DNA of 64,000 nucleotides from Wurfbainia villosa (Eukaryota > Streptophyta > Magnoliopsida > Zingiberales > Zingiberaceae). The notes under the pieces were generated by a model, which was not told the DNA's origin, made no database searches, and saw only the letters and a list, made by a program, of their open reading frames with translations. Location of the stretch: the NCBI GenBank assembly GCA_025175895.1, contig CM045989.1:20701928-20765927 (forward strand), given 5' to 3'. The stretch's first letter is position 1; each line of letters opens with the position of its first letter. The position numbers and the translations under genes were made by a program. Below, one piece after another: positions 47,032 through 56,472 of this stretch.

Positions 47032-47530
47032 GTCGACTACCCTAACCCAGCAATCGACTGTTAATAGCCATTAGTCGACTGCCATGAGGCAATAGTCGAC
47101 TCAAAAATATTCTGTGCTCTTATTTGTTAGTGCCTATAAGATCCACATATCTCCACAATGGCATGGCATGATATTGTCCACTTTAAGCCTAAGCTCTCAT
47201 GGTTTTATTTTTGAACTTTACCAAAAAGTCCACTGTACCCCAGTCGGCTGGTCACTGTACCGTTGTCTGACAGTAGACTAATCCATGTCAGATTTGGTAG
47301 ATCAGTCGACTACCCTGACTCAGCAATCGATTGTTAATAGCCATCAGTCGACTATTGTTTTTGTACTTTACCCCAGTCGGTTGGTCACTGTATCGTTGTC
47401 TTACAACAGACTAATCCATGTCAGATTGGGGCGATCAGTCGACTACCCTGACCCAACAATCGACTGTTAATAGCCATCAGTCGATTGCCATGAGTCAATA
47501 GTCGACTCAAAAATATTTTGTGCTCTTATC
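47032..47530 (-). repeat. Sirevirus H 5' LTR, segment 3: tandem duplication with TRIM LTR remnants
   Basis: Three units each begin GATCAGTCGACTACCCT and contain AATCGACTGTTAATAGCCAT (47027, 47302 and 47437). Units 1 and 2 end with ...GACTAATCCATGTCAGATT, also seen just left of the copia X insertion (37980-38000). Unit 1 contains about 95 bp of the TRIM LTR (TGTTAGTGCCTATAAGATCC at 47129). Unit 2 keeps only a short TTGTTTTTGTACTTTACC remnant. Unit 3 is interrupted by the complete TRIM. Confidence 0.8.
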
Positions 47531-48238
47531 TATTAGTGTCTATAAGATCCACATATCTCCACAATGACATGATATTATCCACTTTGGGCCTAAGCCTTCA
47601 TGGTTTTGTTTTTGGACTTTACGCAAAAGGCCTCAAACCAATGGAGATATCTTTTCATCTTATAAGCACATGATCTCTTCCATGTCTTACCAATGTGGAA
47701 CTTTGATTGTATTCCTAATAGTCCAACAATCCCCCCCCCCACAAACAAAGGACCACATTGACCCCCTCAAGCCTATCCGTCTTCGAAGGGCATCCTCTTC
47801 TTGATGTCTGATCCTCAACCCACTAGGACTTCCAACCAACTGTCTGGTCCTTCTGACCCAGCTGGACTTCCTGCCAGTTGTCTAGCCCTTATGGCCCAAC
47901 TGGACTTCCTACCAGTTGTTCGGTCCTCCTGACCCAATAGGACTTTCTTCCTGATGTCTGGTTCTCTTGATCCAGACATGGGAGCTCAACTTCCTTCATT
48001 CGAGGTTCATGGCCTGACATGGACCATGACTCTGATACCAATTGTTAGTGCCTATAAAATCCACATATCTTCACAATGGTATGATATTATCCACTTTGGG
48101 CTTAAGCTCTCATGGTTTTGTTTTTGCCCTTTACCCAAAAGGTCTCATACCAATGGAATATCTTTTCATCTTATAAGCACATGATTTTTCCATGTCTTAT
48201 CAATGTAGAACTTTGATTGTATTTCCAATACTCCAACA
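47531..48238 (-). mobile_element. Complete TRIM retrotransposon, TSD TTATC
   Basis: A 708-bp terminal-repeat retrotransposon in miniature. Two LTRs of about 196-198 bp (47531-47728 and 48043-48238; TATAA(G/A)ATCCACATATCT and CTTATAAGCACATGAT shared) flank a 314-bp non-coding interior. On the minus strand the order is LTR, PBS TGGTATCAGAGTC (48028-48040), interior, polypurine tract GTGGGGGGGGGG (47731-47742), LTR. Perfect TSDs TTATC occur at 47526-47530 and 48239-48243. The interior contains an array of about four 45-bp units resembling one in Sire-3 LTRs. It encodes nothing and would depend on other elements' proteins. Confidence 0.93.
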
Positions 48239-48243
48239 TTATC

Positions 48244-50625
48244 CACTGAAGCAGTAGACTACTCAATGTTGGGGATCTATGGATGCACTAGAGGTGGAGA
48301 GTGAATAGCATTTTGTCGATTCTTCTATTCATTCATTATCGTGCTCATCTATAATCGTTAGTGCATAGCAGAATATACAAAAATAACAAAAACAAATACA
48401 AGACAACAAGTATAAACAATACACTCGAGATTTTACGTGGTTCGGAACCTACGGTTCTTACTCTACGGCCGAGGTTTAGTGTTTACTCCACTAAACCTTG
48501 TCTCCTTCTTGGAATAACACCGGAGGTGGAGAAAACCTCTTAAAATATGAATTAAAAAAACAAATACAATAAATACAAAAGCAAATACAAGAACAAGTAA
48601 AAATACTTTACAAATGAGAGATTTTGTTCGCTTGCTTGTTTGGTTACTTTAAAAGGCTTTGAAAATCTAGAATTGCAACAACACTTCCCTTCAAATCCCC
48701 CAAGAACCGACTACTTCTCCTTCTCCCGCAACCTGCATTTAAAGGCTTCACTTGGGTTGAATTTCTACCTAGTAGTCGGCTGTAAAAATCCACAGTCAAC
48801 TGTCCACCTATTCGTTGTCTCACAACGGACTAATCCACATAGGATTTTGCCCAACGTACACTTGAGCAGTTGATTGCCATGATCATCAGTCGACTACCGA
48901 GTCTTCAGTCGATTACCCAGTCAACTATGAGACCTTCTGTGCTCGTGTCCACTAATATCAATCGATAGTTCATACATGGCAGTCGATTGTCAATGGCAAT
49001 CGACTGGTGCAACTCATCAGTCGACTACTAGAGCCACAACAACAGCTGAGCTGCAGTCAACTACTCATCACTCAACTAGGTCATAACCCCAGTCAACTGC
49101 TCTGAGTCAACCGAGCCTCCGAGTGTTGACCAGTCAACTGGTCAATACCACTAGTCGATTAGTAAACCTCAAATATGAGATTTAATCCAAGCATGATCCC
49201 TTCACACTTGTCACTCACCCATACCCTAGACCTAAGCCTTCTAGCCACTTCCATTAACCTCACATCCTTAGGGTCCATTCGAGTCCTCCACGACTCCTTC
49301 TCCCTTCGCGCTATCCTTCAAGTGCTTCCATCGGCTATGTCATGTTATTGGGTACCCTTAGCCTAGACCTAAGCCTTCGAGCCACTTCCATCAGCCTCAA
49401 TCCCTTGGTTCGAATCTACGACTCCTCGCCCTTTGCCCTAGCCATCAAGTGCTTTCATTGGCTATGCCATGCTAACGGGTCTATCCTTACCAAGGCTCCA
49501 AATTTGGACTTCACGACCAAGACTACACTCTCAGACTTATATGGCCAAGACTACACCCTTGGACTTTTCCATGCCAAGTATCCATACTTGGACTTCTCCA
49601 CTATCGGGACTTAAATCTTAGACTTCCACTCGAGTCTCACTCGAGCTTGGTCAAAGTTGATCTGAGATCGATTTCATCAACAATCTCCTCCTCACAATCT
49701 GCCCCATATGACCTTGGATATCCCAATCATCCAGCAGTCATATGGTTGACATATGGTCAAAATGTTTTGTCAAACCCATTGAAGAATCATTGTCAAACAT
49801 CAAAACCCTACTCAAGTCCCACTTGAGTCTGGTTAATCTTGGCTTGGGTCGATTGCACCAACACTCAATCATAGCAATCGATTGTCAATGTCCAATTGAT
49901 TGATCCAAACCACCAGTCGACTTGCCCGAGCACCATTCAGTTTCCTAAGTCGTAGTTGACTGAGCACCAGCTCGGGCAGATCCAACACTCGACTAGTCGA
50001 CTGGTCCATAACCCCAATCGATTGCCCAAGTCTTCTAAGCTTCCAAGTATTGAGCACTCAACTAGTCAACTGGTAAACCTCAAAACTGCGATTTACGACC
50101 CAAGTATGATCCCCTCATACTCGATGGTTACCTTTAGCCTATAAACCTAGCCTTCAAGCCACTTCCATCAGCATCACGCCTTTGGTTTGAGTTCACAACT
50201 CTTTACCCTTGTGCTTTCCTTCAAGTGCTCACTTTGATTTTGTCGGGCACCCTTAACCTAAACCTATGCCTTCAAGCCACTTCCATCAATCCCACACCTT
50301 TGGTTTGTGTCCACGAGTCTTCACCCTTGCGCTAGCCTTCAAGTGCTTCCATAGGCTTTGTCATGCTACCGGGTCTTCCTTTGGCAAGAGGTTGCACCTC
50401 CGGAACTTACGCTGTCAAGTCTCTATACTTGAACTTTCGCTGCCAAATCTACACACTTGGACTTATACGACCAAGACTACACACTTGGATTTTCCCTTAC
50501 CAAGGTTGCACACTTTGACTTTCCCTTTGCCATGATACTTGGACATCTCTATTGTCATGTATCCATACTTGGACTTTCACTCGAGTTTCACTCAAGCTTA
50601 GTAAACCTTGAACTGAGGTTGATTG
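48244..50625 (-). repeat. Sirevirus H 5' LTR, segments 4 and 5 (U3)
   Basis: The 23 bp at 48244-48266 and the 757 bp at 49869-50625 are the rest of the H LTR, separated by the Sire-2 solo LTR. Segment 5 holds AGTCGACT-like motifs (49880-50070) and CCAAG...CTTGG units (50395-50580). It stops at GAGGTTGATTG, about 10 bp short of the expected LTR start, where element P is inserted. Confidence 0.7.
48267..49863 (-). mobile_element. Solo LTR, Sire-2 lineage, TSD CTCAA
   Basis: A 1597-bp LTR (plus-strand TGTTGGGGATCTATGGATG to GTCGATTGCACCAACA) lies between perfect CTCAA duplications (48262-48266 and 49864-49868). It contains the ACGTGGTTCGGAACC block, a minus-strand TATA region near 48740, many AGTCGACT motifs (48780-49170) and CCAAG...CTTGG units (49490-49610). 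Confidence 0.93.
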
Positions 50626-51968
50626 TGTTGGTGCAAAAAGCACCACTTCTTAGTTTTGATATATGAACCATAGTTAAAGTTAGTAATTACCTGTGGTTTA
50701 ATGTATGTATTAAGTATGAGGATAACAGGAAAACCCTAGTCAGTTATGCAGATCGAATACTAGGAAATGAGTATTGAAAGTCCTAGTAGGTCACGTTGAC
50801 CGGATACAAGGCAGAAACCTTGACATATCTGGAGGATCAGACATCAGGCAGGAAGTGTAGATGGGCCAGGAGACCGAACATCTGGCATGAAGACCGATTG
50901 GGTAAGGAGACCAGACAATCTGCATAAAGACCAGCTAGGTTAGGGAGAGCGAACAGTTGGCAGAAGTCCTGGTGGGTCGGATCAGATGTCAAGCTTGGAA
51001 AGTCCGGTTGGGCAGCCGGCAGGTAAGTCTCGAGTGAAGAGGTGAGGTAGAGTCCTCTGTAGGGGGGAAACGCTAGGTGTCGATCTGACGGATAGTCCAC
51101 GTGGGACTAAGAACTCGAGATCGGGCAGTATTACTACTGTCATTGCATTTGATACTATATGTTTTTCCTAATCTCATTTTGTAGGGAACCAATCGACTGA
51201 AAAGTTTCCAGTCGACTAAGTCTAGTCCAGTAGACTAGATACCTAGTTTGGTAAGATAAGTTGGTGATCAATCAAAGATCTGGCAACCAAGATGGCAAGA
51301 GCTCTAGTCAACTGGGGAGGTCCAGTCGATTGGAAAGGTAAATTTCCCGATATGGAGTCAGGTGACCTGGAGTCGACTAGCACAGGTCCAGTCGATTGGA
51401 AAGGATGTTGTACCACATCGACGGGCTAATGTGGAATCGACTCGAGGCCATTCTAGTCGACTGGAAAAGACTTATAAAAGAAGCGCAACACCAACTTCAA
51501 AATATAGATTGCTACTATGTCCAAGTGATGTTTCGATTGTTTTTCATCCGCAGATGCTTCATTTCATTGCAATGCCACAACTCCGACACTCCGTGCTCTA
51601 CTTCCAAATCTTCTAAATGTCGATATATTTTAATTTGTTGTAATTTCACTTTATGTACTTTAATTTAAAGAGATGGTAGCTTATTAAATTTCTCTCAATC
51701 TTTGTAAAAAGCAAATCTCTCCGAAATCGAGAGTTCTCGAATCGGTGGGCTATTTAGTGGATTGGCCATCGAGATAGCTCTCGGAGAGCTATGGGCCTTG
51801 GAGTTGCAACCCGGCTAGGGTTGTGAACCAAGTAAAATAATTGTCTCTTTACCTTTATCTTTATTCTTATTTTAATTCCGCAACATACTCTTGATAAGAT
51901 TTAAAATTCGAAAAGAAAATTTTTATTCCGAGATTCACCCCCCTCACTCGGACAACTCCAATCCTACA
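50626..51968 (+). repeat. Sirevirus P 5' LTR (Sire-3 lineage)
   Basis: The 1343-bp LTR starts TGTTGGTGCAAAAAGCACC and ends CTCCAATCCTACA, followed within 3 bp by a PBS. It matches the solo LTR at 20755-22115. It carries a 45-bp array with GACC...CTGG words (50835-50990), AGTCGACTG motifs (51190-51460) and a TTATAAAAGAAG promoter candidate at 51471-51482. The left 5 bp GATTG (50621-50625) are the expected TSD. Confidence 0.9.
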
Positions 51969-51970
51969 AT

Positions 51971-51983
51971 TGGTATCAGAGTA
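51971..51983 (+). other. Primer-binding site of Sirevirus P
   Basis: TGGTATCAGAG preceded by AT lies 2 bp after the LTR end and is complementary to initiator tRNA-Met. Confidence 0.85.
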
Positions 51984-52221
51984 GGAGCGCTCCGAGTTTG
52001 GTGCAACCACCAATGAGAGCATTAGAAATTTTATTTAATTTTAGTATTTTTGTATTAGAATAATTTTTGCATTAGTTTTAATATTTTCTTTTACACTAGA
52101 ATAAATTTTTTAATATTTGTCTTTCTTTAGTATAAATTTATTTCTTTAATATTGCTTCATTTGTGTAACTCTAGGAATATTTCTGAAAATTAATTTAAAA
52201 AATAAATAATTAAAATTAGTA

Positions 52222-53853
52222 ATGTCACACTTAGAAGGGTACAACACCGTTCGACCTTCTCTCTTTAACGGAGAGGATTTTTCCTATTGGAAGAGGCAAA
52301 TAGAGTGCTTCCTGAAAACTGACCTCGAGGTATGATTTTCAATTAAAAAGGTTTTATTTCTCCAGTAGATGATTCGGGAGAGTTATTAGATCTAGAGAAA
52401 TGGATTGTGGACGTAAGAAAATGAGTTCAAGTCGATTACAAGGCCTTAAACACCTTGCAATGTGGACTTACTAAAGAAGAGTTCAATAGAGTCGTACCCT
52501 TTGAAAATTCTAAGGAATTTTGGGATAAGTTAAATGAATTATACGAAGGCACTTATGATACTAAAATAGCTAAACGAGATATGTTACTTAATAAACTATT
52601 TAATTGTAAAATATTTGAAAATGAAAGTGCTAGTCAACTCCACACTAGAATAAAGGACATACTAAATGGACTTTATCTAATAGGTCATCAAATAAAAAAT
52701 AGGGATGTAACTAGGTATACACTTGAGGTATTCCCGAGGAACACTTATGGACATCCATCATTGATGCCTATAAGGTCTCCAGGGACCTTTCCTTAATTAG
52801 ATTAGACGAACTATTTTGCAAACTCGAATTACATGAACAAGCTAACTCGGGTCAAACTAAGAATGGTATTGCTTTAGTAGCAGGTTCGACTAAAAAGGAA
52901 AGAAAAACAAAGAGTGAGTTCGAAGATAAGTTGTAGTCAGACCTAAATGGAGAGGAAGAAATCATAAACATGGTCTAGAAGATGTTCAAAAGGAGAAAAA
53001 GATTTATGAAGAAAGATGCCAAAAAGGTTGTCGACAACAAGCCAAGACCTAGATCGGAAGTAACATGTTACGAGTGCAACGGAAAAGGACACTACAAGTC
53101 GGAGTGTGCAAATCTAAAAAAAAAAAGAAAAACCCTAAAAAGGAAAAGAAGAAAGCACTCAAGGCAACTTGGGATGAATCATCTTCGGAAGAGTCGGATG
53201 CAGAAGAAACAAAGAGAAGCTTCATAACATTCATGGTCGAATCAAGCTTCAAAGTCGAATCAAGTTTCGACTCCGAGAGAAGCCATGGATCCATATCCAT
53301 TTCTGAAGGACTAGACGAGGTAACTTCTCCTTTAGAAGATAAACTATACAACATAATTGCATGCCTAGGTAGGAAATTAGCTAAGTCCGAGAACCGAGTA
53401 GACTCACTCCTTAAGGAAGTTCAAGTACTTAAGGAGCAAGTAAACTCGAAGACTTCGACTTGCCAAGTTGAGGATAGAGACTCAACTCAAGTTGCAAAGC
53501 TTGAGGAAGAGAACTCGATCCTAAAAAAGCAAGTAAGAGATCTCACTGGAATGTTGGAAAGGTTCACATTGGACTCCAAGTATTTGAACATGATGCTTGG
53601 ATCTCAGCGAGTCATGTACAACAAGTCCGGACTTAGACACAAGGCTAAATCCTCATATAAATCATACATGTTATTACTTAGCCGAAACGCTAAGAATCGA
53701 GTCCAAGCATGGGTTCCTAAGGCTAGCTTAGTCAACCAAGTTAGACCAAACCAATTTTGGATTCCCAAGAGTCAAGTTCACTTAGTGAACAAAACTCAAC
53801 CAAGTTATCACTTAGAGGGAGAAAACTCTTTGCTTGTTTCTTTATTTAATTAA
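52222..53853 (+). pseudogene. Sirevirus P gag
   Basis: Starts at ATG 52222 (MSHLEGYNTVRPSLFNGEDF, then YWKRQIECFLKTDLEV). A TGA at 52333 replaces the expected Trp, and a 1-base shift follows. The middle piece (52455-52796) has LTKEEFNRVVPFENSKEFWD and KRDMLLNKLFNCKIFENES. A CCHC knuckle CYECNGKGHYKSEC is intact (53068-53109). The frame then changes inside an oligo-A run (53110-53120) into a long acidic/coiled-coil tail (53131-53853) with KLEEENSILKKQVRDLTGML. Four or more lesions disable it. Confidence 0.88.
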
Positions 53854-54229
53854 AAATCTTGCATGTCTTAGTTTACATTACTTGCTTAATTTAGGATGGA
53901 CTAGATAAGAAACAAAGTAGTTTAAACTTAAACAACCTTGTACTAAGACGAAGTGAACTGAAAGTAAGTTAGGGAAGCTCTTCAAGGTGCATGTCTAGGA
54001 AGTGGTCCATCCGATATCCAAGAAGGTCATATGCTTCGCCATATCCTGGTGCACTAAGTTGAGTGGAACTGACCGAAGCTAACTCACAAGTCTTTAAATA
54101 GTTAGACCAAAACTTAGTCCAAAGTGAGTCAAGTATTTGATTCCTTCATTGACTTTGTCTAGGAAGTGGTCCATCCAATATCCAAGAAGGTCATATGCCT
54201 CGCCATGACCTGGAAGTCAATGTTGGAAA
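53854..54229 (+). other. Sirevirus P gag-pol junction region with a duplicated segment
   Basis: No protease motif is visible. A segment of about 45 bp (TCTAGGAAGTGGTCCATCC, then ATATCCAAGAAGGTCATATG) occurs twice, at about 53993 and 54161. The sequence stops at the K insertion; P's pol should resume beyond the window. Confidence 0.5.
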
Positions 54230-55428
54230 TGTAGGGGATCTTTGGAAGGCTAGAGGGGGTGAATAGCCTCTTTTTGTTTCTATAAGAAAGGTTAGCAGAA
54301 GCAAAACAAATACTAAACAAAATTAAGAAGCTAAAAATACAATCACTTACAAAAGATATTTTACGTGGTTCGGAGATTAAGCTCCTACTCCACGGTGATC
54401 CTTAAGGTGGATCAATCCAAGCAATTCTCCACTAAAAGGCTTTCTCTTACAAGACCCTCCTCTTCTTACAAAAGATGAAGATAAAGATTAGAGAGGAGGG
54501 CGATTAAAAGCATTTATAAATCTTAGGAAAAACATGGGAGCTTGAGAGTATGGTTGGAATATAAGCACTAGCCTCCTCAAGCACCCCATGACCTCTTTTT
54601 ATAGAGAAGAGACTGATTTTCCCATTGAGCCTCAATTAGTTGACTGATGGTATCCATCAGTCCGACTGCTGCTGTAGCCGAAGCAATCCAATTGCTTCTG
54701 ACAAGTTGGATTCACGATCGTCACTACCCAACGGGAAGCTGATTAGTCAACTGATTGAGTAACAAGTCGAGTGCTCCAAGCGATCACTTGACTGGAGAAC
54801 CTAATGTGTCGATGTCAGCGATCGCTAGGGTATAGCAACATCGATTGATGGGTGGATCTGATCGCTCGACAACAGAATCAGCCAAAGATCGGGCGAGGAT
54901 CGATCAATGATCGAACAAGTCACCCGACCGTACACTTTAAGTATGATAAATTCATGCTTGAAGTCAACTCCCTAGACCTAGACTTAACCTTCTAGCTCTT
55001 CCTTTAGCCTTGTACCTCCAGGATCACTCCGAGTCTGCGACTCCTTCATCCTTGCGCTTGCTTCCAAGAGCTTCCATCGATTTCGTCATGTCTTGGGTTT
55101 CTCTTTTGCCAAAGGATTGCTTGGACTTTACGCCGCCAAGACAACATGCTTGGACTTACGCTGCCAAGACCTTGCCTTTGGTCTTCCTTTGCCAAGGTTC
55201 GCTTGGACTTTACGTCGCCAAGACTACATGCTTGGTCTTACGCCGCCAAGACCTTCCCTTGGACTTTTTTTGCCAAGATCATACTTGGACTTTCCTTTGC
55301 CAAGTCTTTACACTTGGATTTCCTATCACTTAACACGTTCACGGTTAGATCACAATACATTGCCTAACTATAGATGATTATCCAAACATCAAAACATATA
55401 AATGCTTGGGGCATTTGTTGCACCAACA
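54230..55428 (-). repeat. Sirevirus K 3' LTR (Sire-1 lineage)
   Basis: The 1199-bp LTR runs on the minus strand from TGTTGGTGCAACAAATGCCC (55428) to AAGATCCCCTACA (54230). It contains ACGTGGTTCGGAG, a TATA region near 54598, CGATCG-rich sequence with few AGTCGACT motifs (54700-54930), and the CCAAG...CTTGG array (55100-55320). The left flank GGAAA (54225-54229) is the expected TSD. ORFs at 55010-55377 are artefacts. Confidence 0.88.
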
Positions 55429-56472
55429 ATCTCCCCCTTTTTGATGTTTGACAATCATTTAAGTTAGGTCTTAACATATGCATATAATGAAAACATCATA
55501 TTTCCAATATGAATTCTAACTTAAAGTTTCCTTCTCCCCCTTTGACATACATCAAAAAGAGAAGGATTCATACAATGATAAGTTCATGAAGAATTGAATT
55601 GGTTATGTCTTGAACTAAGGTATAAGATAGATATGGGGCTCCCCCCAAATCCAAGACATGGTTCATGATGTGTGAATAACATGTGGAGAAAAGCATAAAC
55701 AAGAGATATGAAACTATGTCCTAACTTTGCACCAACAATATAAATATAGGGGATGAAAAGATTTCACGATGAAGCTCCCCCTAAAACAATGCATCAATTA
55801 GTCCTGTACCCTTTTAATTACCCGAATTATCATACCATAGGGTTAGGACACTTAAGATTACACTTAAGTCAAGAAAGAAGGCTAATTTTCAGAAAAATTA
55901 GAGTGACAGTCGACTGCCACACCTGGAACGCCATTTTTAGGTTTTCCAGCCCAAATTCAGAAATGCGCCAAAAATTCAAGAAAGATCAAAAAATCACAAA
56001 GTTTTGTGGACACATTTCTGAAATAATTTTCTATTAAGGAAAAATAATTTGAAAAATACATGCTTTCTATATTTCGAAAATGATAAAATTTTGAAAACTA
56101 GCAAAAGCTTTAAGAATTTTGCAAACTTTGCATCACCTTTGCCTAGCAATTGAAAACTATTTTTCAAAGTATAATAAACATAGTTTAAAATATATTTTGT
56201 TTGACATTTGCAATCATTTTTTTAGAACTATATACACATCAATTATACATAAGTCTTCCCAATGATTGGTCTAATGAAGGATTAATGTCTCTAGATGATA
56301 TTTTGGTTCATAGTAATGCATCATAACAAGCATGATGAACCAAATGCATCTTCCTAACATCTCACATATTGTCTAAGTGGCTCAATACAAAAATCAAGGT
56401 TTCATTGGTATTTTGTGAGATGCTTAGAGGTATAGTCCTAGATTTTCTATAGGATCATGCAAACCTAAACCT
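55429..56472 (-). other. Sirevirus K spacer and polypurine tracts
   Basis: Non-coding spacer matching that of E. Minus-strand purine tracts AAAAAGGGGGAGAT abut the LTR; AAAGGGGGAGAAGG (about 55538), GGGGGGAGCC (about 55642) and TTTTAGGGGGAGC (about 55782) follow. A single AGTCGACTG lies at 55908. Confidence 0.85.

Noticed and set aside
36345..48042. Tandem (LTR-shared) Sirevirus arrangement, because a PBS lies left of the H LTR and a purine tract lies right of 47728
   Set aside because: The right-hand purine tract and second PBS belong to the TRIM, which has its own LTRs and exact TSDs. The H LTR is simply interrupted.
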